DNA of 64,000 nucleotides from Pseudomonas fildesensis (GTDB lineage: Bacteria; Pseudomonadota; Gammaproteobacteria; Pseudomonadales; Pseudomonadaceae): contig NZ_LFMW01000002.1 in NCBI RefSeq assembly GCF_001050345.1, positions 372,001 through 436,000 of the forward strand. The letters are read 5' to 3'. Of this stretch, positions 9,232 to 17,817 are shown piece by piece. The notes beneath the pieces were generated by a model that saw nothing but the letters and a program-made list of their open reading frames with translations, did not search any database and was not told the DNA's origin. Every line of letters begins with the position of its first letter. Position 1 is the stretch's first letter. Made by a program: the position numbers and the translations under genes.

Positions 9232-9411
9232 TTACTTGGCTTTTTTCAACGCCTTCAAGCGTGCTGTCGCTCGCTGGGCGGCGGCCATTTTCTCTGGGCG
9301 TTTCATCCGTTTCCATTTACGGATGTCGTCCTTGGTCCGCCCACAGCTGACGCACAACTCGCCACTCAACTGGCAGGTAGAGACACACGGGTTTTCGATT
9401 TCTTTAGCCAA
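9232..9411 (-). CDS. DUF1289 small Cys-rich protein
   Basis: A 59-aa protein with the DUF1289 pattern NPCVSTCQLSGELCVSCGRT followed by a basic tail (KRMKRPEKM...). The four clustered cysteines suggest metal binding. The start is TTG, chosen because AGGTGA lies 6 nt upstream and no ATG or GTG is in frame. Function unknown; the family is widespread in proteobacteria. Confidence 0.82.
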   Translation of the reverse strand: MAKEIENPCVSTCQLSGELCVSCGRTKDDIRKWKRMKRPEKMAAAQRATARLKALKKAK

Positions 9412-9444
9412 GATTTCACCTGGGGATGAAGTAAAGGGTCGCCG

Positions 9445-10377
9445 CTACGCCGCACGAAACTCAATCGTGAGGTGGCTCACTTCATGGACCGGCTTGAGGC
9501 GCTCGCGAATGGTCTCGGCATCTGCCGTCGGTTGACCGACAACGCTCACGATGGCCGCATGGACGCCCGGCCCGACCTGCCCGACCTGCCAGACGTGCAG
9601 GTCGGTAATCGTCGCATCGCCCGGTTGCTCCACCAACTCACGGATCTCGGCGGCAACGTGCTCGTCGGTCTGATCCAGCAGCACGCCGGCGGTCACGCCC
9701 ATCAAACTCCAGGCCCATCGCGCAATCACGATGGCGCCAACGATGCCCATCACCGGGTCCAGCCAGACCCAACCCAGGTACCGACCCGCCAGCAATGCGG
9801 CGATCGCCAGCACGGAGGTCAGCGCATCGGCGAGCACATGCACGTAGGCTGACCTGAGGTTGTTATCGTGGCCAGGGTGACGATGGTCGTGATCAGCGTC
9901 ATGCCCATGCCCATGCCCATGGTCATGACCGTGGCCCAGCAGCAGCGCGCTGACGATATTCACCACCAGCCCGACGATAGCGATCAGGGTCGCCGTACCA
10001 AATTGCACGTCGGTCGGCTGGAGCAGGCGCAGGACCGACTCGACACCAATGCCCAAGGCCACCAGCGCCAGGATCAGTGCCGAGGCAAAGCCGCCCAGGT
10101 CACCCACCTTGCCGGTGCCAAAGCTGTAGCGAGGGCTGTTCGCATGGCGCTTGGCGTAGGCGTAGGCCGCCGCCGCGATGCCCAACGCACCTGCATGGGT
10201 GGCCATATGAAAACCGTCGGCCAGCAACGCCATGGAGCCGGTCAGGGCGCCGGCGGTAATCTCCGCCACCATCATCACCACGGTCAGCATCACCACCCAC
10301 AGGGTGCGTTTGGCGTTTTCTTCATGGGCAGCCCCCAAGAACACATGGCTGTGTGCATGGCTGTTCATAAGGCTCAT
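9445..10377 (-). CDS. dmeF: Co/Ni efflux protein, cation diffusion facilitator
   Basis: A 310-aa inner-membrane CDF transporter with six predicted membrane segments. Metal sites HxxxD and DxxxD are visible (ADGFHMATHAG; HVLADALTSV). A His-rich cytosolic loop (GHGHDHGHGHGHDADHDH) and an N-terminal HAHSH are typical of DmeF. It exports Co2+ and Ni2+ in exchange for protons. It overlaps the dmeR stop codon by 4 nt (ATGA), so the two are co-translated. Confidence 0.92.
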   Translation of the reverse strand: MSLMNSHAHSHVFLGAAHEENAKRTLWVVMLTVVMMVAEITAGALTGSMALLADGFHMATHAGALGIAAAAYAYAKRHANSPRYSFGTGKVGDLGGFASALILALVALGIGVESVLRLLQPTDVQFGTATLIAIVGLVVNIVSALLLGHGHDHGHGHGHDADHDHRHPGHDNNLRSAYVHVLADALTSVLAIAALLAGRYLGWVWLDPVMGIVGAIVIARWAWSLMGVTAGVLLDQTDEHVAAEIRELVEQPGDATITDLHVWQVGQVGPGVHAAIVSVVGQPTADAETIRERLKPVHEVSHLTIEFRAA

Positions 10378-10649
10378 TTGGAGTAGCGCCGAATGGCTTC
10401 AAGCAACTCTTCGACGCCTTTGTTGCGGGCCTGCGCACTGAGTGACGGGTCGGCCACGTGTGCCCTGGCGTGCTCTTCGATGATTTCTTCCATCAAGCCG
10501 TTGATGGCGCCGCGCGTGGCGGCCACCAGGTGCAGGGTCTTGGCGCAGTCAGCGTCCGACTCCAGCGCTTTTTCAACCGCCTGAATCTGCCCGGCGATGC
10601 GTTTGACGCGCTTGATCAGGCTGTCTTTGTTTGCCGCTACATGGCCCAC
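10374..10649 (-). CDS. dmeR: RcnR/DmeR-type nickel-cobalt repressor
   Basis: A 91-aa all-helical regulator of the CsoR/RcnR family. The Ni/Co ligand set of RcnR is complete at the same positions: His3, Cys35, His60 and His64. Metal binding would release it from the G-tract operators just upstream and allow dmeF expression. A GTG start was chosen because it places His at residue 3. It forms an operon with dmeF. Confidence 0.92.
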   Translation of the reverse strand: MGHVAANKDSLIKRVKRIAGQIQAVEKALESDADCAKTLHLVAATRGAINGLMEEIIEEHARAHVADPSLSAQARNKGVEELLEAIRRYSK

Positions 10650-10651
10650 GG

Positions 10652-10706
10652 TATACCCCCCCTACCTATGAAGGGGCGGATCATGGCATACCCCACCCCC
10701 CCTATA
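10652..10706. promoter_or_regulatory. Twin poly-G operators for DmeR
   Basis: On the strand read leftward there are two G7 tracts flanked by TA: GTAGGGGGGGTATA (10652-10665) and TATAGGGGGGGTGGGGTATG (10687-10706). RcnR-type repressors bind TACT-G6-N-AGTA-like sites with a G tract flanked by inverted TA sequences. The first lies 3 nt from the dmeR start codon, so binding there would block its transcription. The pair may also affect the divergent YeeE gene 110 bp away. Confidence 0.65.
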
Positions 10707-10816
10707 CAATGATCCAGATTCATGGACGCTTCGGCCTTCTTCGTCCAAAGGCCGGCGCCTGGGTTTATACTGCGCACCCTCGGCACTCACTCCATCCAAA
10801 CCACCTGAGAACCCTC

Positions 10817-12028
10817 ATGAGCACCTCTCTTTCCATGACCCCGACGCGCAAGCCCGTCGCGCCACTGGTGGCTTTTGCACTGCTGGTGCTCGGCGCCCTG
10901 TTCCTGCAAAACAGCGTCGGCTCACGCCAAGTGCTGTTGCTGGTGGTCGGCGCCGCACTGGGCTTGACCCTCTATCACGCCGCCTTCGGCTTCACCTCGG
11001 CCTGGCGCGTGTTTATCAATGATCGGCGTGGCGCCGGGCTGCGTGCGCAAATGGTGATGCTGGCGGTGGCGGTGCTGCTGTTCTTCCCGGCGCTGGGTGC
11101 GGGCACATTGTTTGGTCAGCCGGTGGTCGGGCTGGTGGCGCCGGCCGGGGTGTCGGTGGTGTTCGGGGCGTTTATTTTCGGCATCGGCATGCAGTTGGGC
11201 GGCGGTTGTGCGTCGGGCACTTTATTCACCGTGGGCGGCGGTAATGCGCGCATGCTGGTGACGCTGTTCTTCTTTATCTGCGGTTCGTTGATCGCCACGC
11301 ACCATGTGGACTGGTGGTTTGCACTGCCGGCGTTTCCGGCGGTTTCCATCGTCAAGAGCTTCGGCGTAGTACCTGCCTTGCTCTTGAGCCTGGCCGTGTT
11401 CGGCCTCATTGCCGCGGTGACCGTACGCCTGGAAAAGGGTCGGCATGGGCAGCTTGAAGAAGGCGTGAAAAGCGAGCACCAGGGCCTGCGTCGTTTCCTG
11501 CGCGGGCCATGGCCGTTGGTGTGGGGTGCGATTGGCCTGGCCTTGCTCAACTACGCGACCCTGGCTCTGGCCGGACGGCCGTGGGGCATTACCTCGGCCT
11601 TTGCGCTCTGGGGTGCAAAGGCGGTGAGCGGTTTGGGTGTAGATGTGAGCACGTGGGCGTTCTGGCAAATGCCCGGCAACGCCAAGGCCCTGGCCGCGCC
11701 GGTGTGGGAAGACATCACCAGCGTCATGGACATTGGCATCGTCCTCGGCGCGCTGTTGGCCGCAGGCCTGGCCGGGCGTTTCGCCCCCAGCCTGAACATC
11801 CCCGCGCGCTCGCTGGTGGCCGCAGTGATCGGCGGCCTGCTGCTCGGCTACGGCTCGCGCCTGGCCTATGGCTGCAACATCGGCGCGTACTTCAGCGGCA
11901 TCGCCTCGGGCAGCCTGCATGGCTGGGTGTGGTTGGTGGCGGCGTTTATCGGCAACAGCGTGGGCGTGCGGTTGCGGCCGTTCTTCTTTGCGGGTGAGCG
12001 GCCGCGGGTGGCGTTGAGCGGTTGCTAA
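10817..12028 (+). CDS. YeeE/YedE-family sulfur transporter
   Basis: A 403-aa inner-membrane protein with about ten hydrophobic segments. Two conserved cysteine motifs mark the YeeE/YedE (TsuA) family: GGGCASGTLFTVGGGN and YGCNIGAYFSG. These proteins import thiosulfate or related sulfur anions through cysteine relays. The ATG at 10817 was chosen; the longer open frame upstream crosses the poly-C operators. It diverges from dmeR. Substrate unproven. Confidence 0.85.
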   Translation: MSTSLSMTPTRKPVAPLVAFALLVLGALFLQNSVGSRQVLLLVVGAALGLTLYHAAFGFTSAWRVFINDRRGAGLRAQMVMLAVAVLLFFPALGAGTLFGQPVVGLVAPAGVSVVFGAFIFGIGMQLGGGCASGTLFTVGGGNARMLVTLFFFICGSLIATHHVDWWFALPAFPAVSIVKSFGVVPALLLSLAVFGLIAAVTVRLEKGRHGQLEEGVKSEHQGLRRFLRGPWPLVWGAIGLALLNYATLALAGRPWGITSAFALWGAKAVSGLGVDVSTWAFWQMPGNAKALAAPVWEDITSVMDIGIVLGALLAAGLAGRFAPSLNIPARSLVAAVIGGLLLGYGSRLAYGCNIGAYFSGIASGSLHGWVWLVAAFIGNSVGVRLRPFFFAGERPRVALSGC

Positions 12029-12041
12029 GACCGCCTCCGCG

Positions 12042-12203
12042 TCAGCTCTGCGGGGAAGAGCTCGGCTCCTGAGCCGCTTCGGGGGCCAGCTTTTCCCGAT
12101 CCGCCTTGCTGATGTATTTATCCTTACTTTTCGGCGCCAGTTTCGCGCTGGCCTTTTTGGCTTTGGCCTTGAATAGTTGCTTTAGTTTTTTCTGGCGATT
12201 CAT
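12042..12203 (-). CDS. DUF2986 small basic protein
   Basis: A 53-aa Lys/Ala-rich protein starting MNRQKKLKQLFKAKAKKASA and containing KYISKADREKL, the pattern of the DUF2986 family. Function unknown; the high positive charge suggests nucleic-acid or ribosome contact, which is inference only. Convergent with the YeeE gene. Confidence 0.72.
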   Translation of the reverse strand: MNRQKKLKQLFKAKAKKASAKLAPKSKDKYISKADREKLAPEAAQEPSSSPQS

Positions 12204-12363
12204 GTGGTTTTATCCGGTTTGTGCATGCGCGGATGATACCAGCTTAAAAACTGCGGCCGTTCCCTGGGTCGCTTTTTAACGCTGATCTGTGCATTGAATC
12301 GCCTTTCCTTTCGCCGATACTCGGGCCCTGCAAGCCCCGAGTATTGAACGCGATAGGGAAGAC

Positions 12364-12606
12364 ATGATGAGTATCCACACCCGTTCCATCGCCACGGTGA
12401 TCGACCCGCTCGTGGATTTCATTCTGGTGGGCGACTCGACGGCCATGGTCGGCTATGGCCGGGCCTCGACCCTGAGCATGCAGCGCGCAGGCGTACTTGG
12501 TCGTCGACACCGACACGCCCAGGCGCTCGGCCAGCTGGCGCAGGGAGGGGCGTTTACGCTCGCCTTGCGAAGGGCTGGCCTCAATCTACTCCAACCGCCC
12601 CAATAG
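12364..12606 (+). pseudogene. panB-like relic with internal deletion
   Basis: MSIHTR followed directly by [20 protein letters not shown] and then [12 protein letters not shown] matches two separated blocks of ketopantoate hydroxymethyltransferase: the start, and the metal/substrate block 'VATLLDEH.DFLLVGDSLGMVVYG...TL'. About 30 residues between the blocks and all of the protein beyond the second are missing. A second panB locus presumably supplies pantothenate. After about codon 40 the frame is antisense to another fragment. Confidence 0.6.
12493..12606 (-). pseudogene. Fragment of a GntR-type DNA-binding region
   Basis: The minus strand reads [25 protein letters not shown], resembling the helix-turn-helix of GntR/MocR regulators ('[17 protein letters not shown]'). 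There is an in-frame stop before it and no downstream domain. It abuts the panB relic, so this interval looks like two decayed gene ends joined by deletion. Short, so uncertain. Confidence 0.35.
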
Positions 12607-12611
12607 GCATC

Positions 12612-14633
12612 CTACGCATGTGTAAGCCCCGTCAACGTATCCGCAATCGTCTTTGTCCGCTGCGCCGTCCCCTCGGTCGCGCGGCTTGACGCTTCCAGCG
12701 CATCGAGCATTTCGCGCAGCGCGCCCACCCCGGTGGATTGGTCTTCAATCTGCTGGGCCACGCGCTGGATCTCGCTGGACAACAAGTCGATATCCACGCC
12801 GATTTCCGCCGCATTCTTGCGGGTGATTTCCGCCAGCTTGCGTACCTCGTCCGCTACCACCGCAAAGCCCCGGCCAAGGTCGCCCGCGCGCGCTGCTTCA
12901 ATGGCGGCGTTGAGCGCCAGCAAGTTGGTCTGCCCGGCGATCTGCTGGATCACCTGCACAATCGACTGGATACGCAAACTCGAACCGGCCAGGGTGCGCG
13001 CCCCTTGCACCGCGACATCCGCCTGGCTGGACAGCCCCTCCACCGTGGCCCCGGCCTGGGCAGACACGCTGTTCTGCTGGCCAATCGTGCCCACCAGCTC
13101 ATCCATCGACGCATGCAGCTCACCGGAGTAATGCTTGAGCTGCGAAGCGATGTCCTCCTGCTGACGCTCGGCCTGGGCCAACACCAGGCCCAAGTCGGCC
13201 AGGCCTTCGAAGACTGGCAGGATATTGCGGTCCAGACCTCGGGTATTCAGGGTGTCGGTGAAGTCATTGTTCTTGAACGCGGCAATCTGCTTGACCACCA
13301 CATGGTTCAACCCCGCCAGCTTCTTCACCTGGCGCCGTAGGAAAAATGCCTTGAACTCGCCGTAATGGGCGATGAAATTGTCCACGTACTCATCACTGAA
13401 ACTCGCGCCCTTGGCCACCCGAAAGAAGAAAATCGCCGTCAGCGTCTGGTTCAGGTTCAAGCCCAAAATCTCCCCAAAGGTCGAAAACCCCGCCAACGGC
13501 ACATCACCAAAAATGCCGGTCATGCTGCCCAACTCGGCGCCGTTGTTCAGCCTTCGCAAAATGCAGTCATTGAGGATGCCCGCCACCGGTTGGCCGCCCT
13601 TGCCGCGCAAGAACTGCTCATAGTCCAGGCGCGTCGCCTCCCGCAACGGCGTACGCCGCACCATCACCAACTCCTCGCCGGGCGCCACGTCGCAAAACAG
13701 CTGCACGATCTGCTGCTCATAGTCGATACGCGCGATGGAACGTACAAACAACTCACTGCCCACGCGAATCGCGAACGAGTAATCCGCCAGCTTCGACTCC
13801 AACGCCTGGGGCGCGCAACTGAACGCATCGCACAGCGCCTGCACCATGCTCTTGATATTGCCGCCGCTGTCGATCACCTGGTCAATCGTGCGGTCCTCCA
13901 CCGAGGCAGTCAGCACGCTGAAGGTCAAATCCGCCGGCTTGAAGTTCTGGCTCTTGAACACCCCAAATCGCACATGGGCCGCCGTCTTCAGGAACACAAT
14001 CTGCGCATGGTTCTGATAACTGCGCTGGCCGTCATGGATCAGCGTCTTCTGGAAATCCGACTTACCGCCGGCCGACCCGCCTACGAACAAACACGGAAAA
14101 CGCCCCGACTCATACAGCGCCTCCATAAAAAACGACTCCGACGCCGACAACCCATCGAACACCACATACGCCAACGTATCGCGATGATCAATCGGCGTGT
14201 GCACCTGCACCCGCTTGATATTGTTCACCAACTTGGCAATCCGCTCCTGCATCCCCAAACGCTTGCCGCCACTGCGAATGTCCTCACACTCCAGCGGCAC
14301 CATCACCACCTCGGCCGAGGCGATCACACTGTCGTCGAAGAGCTGCAACACAATCCGGTCCCAACGCTCGCCCGTGGCGCAATACAGCGAATTGGGCGCA
14401 TTGCACAGCTCGCCGGAGGTGGTGCAGAGGCTGATGGTGGATTGGGGGAAACGGCGTTTGAGCTTGGCGGCGATTGCGTCGATGTCCAGATGCGGCGAGA
14501 TAAAGCCGGTGATCAGGGTGGGGGTGATGCGCAGGGCAGTGAGTGCGGCGTCCAGGTCGCTGGCAGTGCTAATGAGCGTGGCAGTGCCTTGACGATCGGC
14601 CCGGGCTTTTTTTAGAAGGGAGAGTGGGTTCAT
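12612..14633 (-). CDS. Soluble FIST-domain chemoreceptor
   Basis: A 673-aa cytoplasmic methyl-accepting-type protein with no membrane segment. A FIST N domain (about 25-230) and FIST C domain (about 240-390) form the sensor; FIST domains are thought to bind small ligands such as amino acids. A linker follows, then a four-helix signalling domain (about 470-665) with the hairpin tip [26 protein letters not shown] that contacts CheA/CheW. The usual GEHGRGF or GEQGRGF at the tip reads GDLGRGF. There is no C-terminal CheR/CheB pentapeptide. Transcribed alone. Confidence 0.9.
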   Translation of the reverse strand: MNPLSLLKKARADRQGTATLISTASDLDAALTALRITPTLITGFISPHLDIDAIAAKLKRRFPQSTISLCTTSGELCNAPNSLYCATGERWDRIVLQLFDDSVIASAEVVMVPLECEDIRSGGKRLGMQERIAKLVNNIKRVQVHTPIDHRDTLAYVVFDGLSASESFFMEALYESGRFPCLFVGGSAGGKSDFQKTLIHDGQRSYQNHAQIVFLKTAAHVRFGVFKSQNFKPADLTFSVLTASVEDRTIDQVIDSGGNIKSMVQALCDAFSCAPQALESKLADYSFAIRVGSELFVRSIARIDYEQQIVQLFCDVAPGEELVMVRRTPLREATRLDYEQFLRGKGGQPVAGILNDCILRRLNNGAELGSMTGIFGDVPLAGFSTFGEILGLNLNQTLTAIFFFRVAKGASFSDEYVDNFIAHYGEFKAFFLRRQVKKLAGLNHVVVKQIAAFKNNDFTDTLNTRGLDRNILPVFEGLADLGLVLAQAERQQEDIASQLKHYSGELHASMDELVGTIGQQNSVSAQAGATVEGLSSQADVAVQGARTLAGSSLRIQSIVQVIQQIAGQTNLLALNAAIEAARAGDLGRGFAVVADEVRKLAEITRKNAAEIGVDIDLLSSEIQRVAQQIEDQSTGVGALREMLDALEASSRATEGTAQRTKTIADTLTGLTHA

Positions 14634-14767
14634 GGTGGACTCGATCGAGTGGGGGGCAGGGGGTTAGGCATACTGTTAGTAGGGTTATCGGCAGGTTGGG
14701 TGGGGGCTGGAGGGGGAGGGTGGGGGATGCGACGGATGGACGCGGTTGCAGGAGGTTCCCAATTATT

Positions 14768-14805
14768 GACAGGCTGCTATCGGCCAGGAGCAGTCACTGG
14801 ACAGC
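14768..14805. repeat. Dispersed palindromic repeat, copy A (partial)
   Basis: It reads GCTGCTATCGGCCAGGAGCA and then GTCACTGG, a half-copy of the intergenic family whose full form is an imperfect palindrome of GGCCGATTGCTGCC and GGCAGCAATCGGCC. Otherwise 14634-14838 is G-rich and without recognisable genes. Confidence 0.6.
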
Positions 14806-14838
14806 TCTGTTGTCAGTCGCTTAGACCTGACGGCTTCG

Positions 14839-15003
14839 ATGAAGCCAACAAAGATTTTTGACTGCATAAATCCCTCAAATGTGGGAGACAAGGGTAACGG
14901 TATACGTGTAGGGAATTTAGAAGACGGTAGGCGAGTTATTGTTCATCCCAATAGCAGCGACGGTCGGCCAACCATCGAAATACAACGACCCGACGGAAAA
15001 TGA
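14839..15003 (+). pseudogene. Orphan C-terminal tip of a polymorphic toxin
   Basis: A 54-codon frame ending in [19 protein letters not shown] and [16 protein letters not shown] resembles the last strands of C-terminal toxin modules carried by Rhs, CDI or other polymorphic secretion toxins ('RVIVRP.SSDGRPT.E.Q'). The delivery protein is absent upstream, so this looks like a displaced toxin tip rather than a working effector. An ATG opens it but no clear ribosome-binding site precedes it. The next gene, 38 nt on, is the natural immunity partner. Confidence 0.5.
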
Positions 15004-15041
15004 GCCAGTGATAAGATACGTTACGACTAAAGGATGCTGAC

Positions 15042-15431
15042 GTGAATACACAAATATTCCGTCCATGGAGTGCATTAGGCTTACCTGCTTTAGGTAGAGT
15101 AACCTTCGAACGAATTACCTATGACAGCGGCATGCGCATTCATCTTAAAGAATCAGGAAGTGCAGGCAGAAAACTTTATTTAGACTTCATTGAACTTCCC
15201 ACCGTGATACGCATAGCAAACGAAAGCATGAGGCTTGTTTCGTTGCAACTGATTCCTTGGGAAATCGAAACCTCATTCTTTTTAGTCGAGAATTCAGATT
15301 TTTTAGCATGGCTACATAATGATTCATTTGATATCTATAAAGATGATCCGATTTTTCATTTGGCCATTGTCGCAGATGAGTGGATAGACATTATTTGCAA
15401 TGAAAAACCAGTGCTTGTGATTGAGGGCTGA
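15042..15431 (+). CDS. Putative immunity protein
   Basis: A 129-aa acidic cytoplasmic protein in A/T-richer DNA than the neighbours, beginning with GTG 9 nt after AGGA. No named family was recognised. Its size, acidity, lack of a signal peptide and position directly after a toxin tip fit the immunity genes that accompany polymorphic toxins. The pair probably arrived by transfer or was displaced from a larger toxin locus. Function is inferred from context only. Confidence 0.6.
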   Translation: MNTQIFRPWSALGLPALGRVTFERITYDSGMRIHLKESGSAGRKLYLDFIELPTVIRIANESMRLVSLQLIPWEIETSFFLVENSDFLAWLHNDSFDIYKDDPIFHLAIVADEWIDIICNEKPVLVIEG

Positions 15432-15692
15432 TAAGCTTCAGAGGCCCAGATTTGAATGACATTGATGCGGCGACCTGCATTCTTAATGCAGAAGCTGGCA
15501 GGGCGGCGCAATGGCCGAGATCGACCGCGTGACGAGTTGCGGACGGACATAGAAATTGCGGCCGATCTGGTCGAGGAGTTTAAAAAGACGTCGGCACTCA
15601 GAACATGGGGTTGGATGTGCATCGCTGATGGCACACCCCAGGTAGTGCCCCCCGTAGCGCTGTTGTAGCCTTCCCATCATTCGCTAGGCGAG

Positions 15693-15784
15693 TGGTCAAG
15701 TCCAATGTAAATGCCTGGTCACGTCCGATGCAAACGACTGATCAAGTCGAATGCAAATGGGTGGTCAAGTGGAGTGCAATTTCC
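15693..15784. repeat. Four tandem 23-bp repeats, IS-end-like
   Basis: Four contiguous units start TGGTCAAGT or close variants and contain AATGCAAA (15693, 15716, 15739, 15762). Each is exactly 23 bp with 4-8 differences. Multiple short direct repeats near an end are typical of IS21-type elements, where transposase binds. No transposase gene remains. Downstream, 15836-15930 on the minus strand reads GWTIERIEAEAQKYQSELGG to a stop, an unidentified protein tail. 15432-15692 has no gene I can name. Confidence 0.65.
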
Positions 15785-15974
15785 CAGTTGGAGCTGATTG
15801 AAAACTGACCCATTACTTTTGGACATCAGCCCACCTCTTCTGTCTTGGAACCACCCAGTTCGGATTGGTATTTTTGCGCTTCTGCCTCGATCCGTTCAAT
15901 CGTCCAACCGTTCTCGAACCATGCTGACGTTCCTAATTAATCCGTGCACTGACACATTAGTTGCTTTGGACTGG

Positions 15975-16790
15975 TCAGACCGTCGAAAGAGCAATCGCTT
16001 TTTCTAAGACGGCCTGTAACATCTGCTCCGGTGATTGTTCCTTGTTGAAGAAGCTCGGTGACAATTTATCAGAGTCGTTTTCAGTCGATTGCCTGAGAAG
16101 GGCGAGCGGCCCCGATTGTCCTAACTGCTCTTGGTAAAGACTTTTTATACTGTCCCTAAAGCCATCAGGGTATGCCGCTTTCTCGACCCCTGGAAGATCA
16201 TCGAAATAGTCCATGATGCCTTTGAAGATTTCACTGTTGTCACCGCCGTTCGTTATATTGGCGTACAACTTGGAAAAATATGTTTCATCCTGCTTACTAA
16301 GCTCCCCATAAGCGGCATATCGTTCTGCATCCGTATAGGTTCCTGAATCATCATAAACAATATTGCTTAGCCCGTTTCGGGCCATACCTTCAAATGGGTT
16401 TGGAAGTTTTTCGGGGGGGAGTTTAGAAAGCCCAATTGCGTAATCTAGTGACTGCTGACCTAACGCCAAACGGGCAGGGTCGTCTGTTTTGGGAAGTAGA
16501 TCCTCACTATTAAGATTCCCGCCAGCAATCCGCTGCCCGAAATTGTACATATCGCTCTGACCTTTTGCATATTGTCCTTTTAAATCCCTATTGGACATAG
16601 ATGCTTGTTTATCATCAGCGTTACTTAATGCGTACAGTGCCCGTGCAGAATCGGAGATTGTGACGGTCTCCGTCGTCTTGATGGCGGCATCCCCTGAAGG
16701 TAAATTTACAGGGTTGGACGAAGGAACCTTCTCTTGTGTAGAAACCTTTGCCTGTGTACTTGCTTGATACGATTTAATCGAAATATCCAT
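15975..16790 (-). CDS. Uncharacterised 271-aa protein
   Basis: No family recognised. The N-terminus is Ser/Thr/Gln-rich and disordered-looking (MDISIKSYQASTQAKVSTQE), followed by TETVTISDSARALYALSN and a helical, Asp/Tyr-rich body with YDDSGTYTDAERYAAYGELS. It has no signal peptide or membrane segment. GGAG lies about 9 nt before the ATG, and a 30-bp perfect palindrome sits just upstream of that site. The TISDSAR segment resembles tails found in some secreted or flagellar-export proteins, a weak hint. Single gene. Confidence 0.7.
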   Translation of the reverse strand: MDISIKSYQASTQAKVSTQEKVPSSNPVNLPSGDAAIKTTETVTISDSARALYALSNADDKQASMSNRDLKGQYAKGQSDMYNFGQRIAGGNLNSEDLLPKTDDPARLALGQQSLDYAIGLSKLPPEKLPNPFEGMARNGLSNIVYDDSGTYTDAERYAAYGELSKQDETYFSKLYANITNGGDNSEIFKGIMDYFDDLPGVEKAAYPDGFRDSIKSLYQEQLGQSGPLALLRQSTENDSDKLSPSFFNKEQSPEQMLQAVLEKAIALSTV

Positions 16791-16805
16791 GGTGATACTC
16801 CATAC

Positions 16806-16835
16806 GCTGAAGATAGCTCGAGAGCTATCTTCAGC
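16806..16835. promoter_or_regulatory. Perfect 30-bp palindrome in a leader
   Basis: GCTGAAGATAGCTC (16806-16819) is the exact complement of GAGCTATCTTCAGC (16822-16835) with only GA between. It lies 15 nt upstream of the 16790 start codon, immediately before its ribosome-binding site, and 25 nt after the stop of the upstream gene. It could be a dimeric regulator site, an RNA hairpin controlling translation, or a terminator, although no T-run follows on either strand. Confidence 0.6.
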
Positions 16836-16859
16836 TAGGGTTCCTATACAAATGTCGGA

Positions 16860-17282
16860 TTATTTTATTTCAAATTCGACAGTGTAGTTATAGGGAGGCG
16901 CCGATTGAATTGCTGTGATATTCGCATTGCAAGTAGCGTTATCGGAACCAGTGCCAGTGCCCATTTTAGTCCAGCTAGGGGCTTTAGTCGTTGGATTGAC
17001 TTGGTGGCTTGCTGCAAAACGACATTTCTTATTACCTGAAGTATAGACGAACCGCATTCCTGAAACCGTATCCGCGACACTGGTCAGGGCAAATGTTGTC
17101 GTTGCAGACGGCAGAATCGTATTTGGGGTGGGGGCTACACTCCCTGAAAAGTACTCGAAAGTGTACGCGGCTGGACCGGTCGTAGAGTTCTTCACCTTCA
17201 CGGTGACGATTGTGCCTGCTTGGGCAGATGCAATCATAGAGGCGAATAGAGTTACTGTCCCGAACAGTTTAGCGAATCTCAT
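16860..17282 (-). CDS. Small secreted protein, unknown
   Basis: A 140-aa precursor with a clear signal peptide (MRFAKLFGTVTLFASMIASA, cleaved after AQA). The mature part is a Thr/Ser-rich beta-type sequence with two cysteines (KKCRFAAS, NATCNAN) likely forming a disulfide. The ATG at 17282 was chosen because AAAGGGAT precedes it; the frame is open 9 codons further. No family recognised. The interval 17283-17817 upstream has no gene I can support. Confidence 0.75.
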   Translation of the reverse strand: MRFAKLFGTVTLFASMIASAQAGTIVTVKVKNSTTGPAAYTFEYFSGSVAPTPNTILPSATTTFALTSVADTVSGMRFVYTSGNKKCRFAASHQVNPTTKAPSWTKMGTGTGSDNATCNANITAIQSAPPYNYTVEFEIK

Positions 17283-17817
17283 AAATATCCCTTTAATTTT
17301 GATAATCACTATAACTCTTGTCCTTCCGCGTTTCGGTAAGCACCTTAACTACAAGTGCCTTATTGATGCAGAAGGATAGTAGCTTTAGGTCATACATCCA
17401 TGACGCGAAAGCATTTTCCCTCGTCTTGTATAGAAAAGACAGCAAGACTCAACCTCTATAGCGGCAGGTAACCAGAATTCTTTAAGCCAAGGGTTGCTAT
17501 TTTTGACACATCGGATGGATAAAGATTTCACAACCTGCAGGAACTAACACATATCCAGCCTGCAACCCTTCAATTTCAATAGCTTGCGCAGTGGTCCTGG
17601 TTGCCGATACCGGCTATCACCATAGTCATAGTACATAGGTTGAGTTACTAATTTTCGCCACTGCCTGTGGCGGCACCACTATGCTCTGCTCGTTTCGGTA
17701 GAAAGATGACCACCTGTCGATGCGCAGAGGTCGTTGGCACGATTCAGCCAATGATTTCTATGTCTTCGGTCTCCCACCAGCGCTGACGTGCCTAATAACA
17801 CTTTCCAATGTGTGAGA

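Noticed and set aside
13365..14615. A 416-codon plus-strand frame opposite the FIST receptor
   Set aside because: Shadow of the receptor gene; the sequence is repetitive in composition and matches no family.
15693..15784. The tandem repeats as a CRISPR array
   Set aside because: Units are contiguous with no spacers and there are no cas genes.
15836..15930. A separate gene on the minus strand ending QKYQSELGGSKTEEVG
   Set aside because: Only about 30 codons, no start, family not recognised; noted with the repeat array instead.
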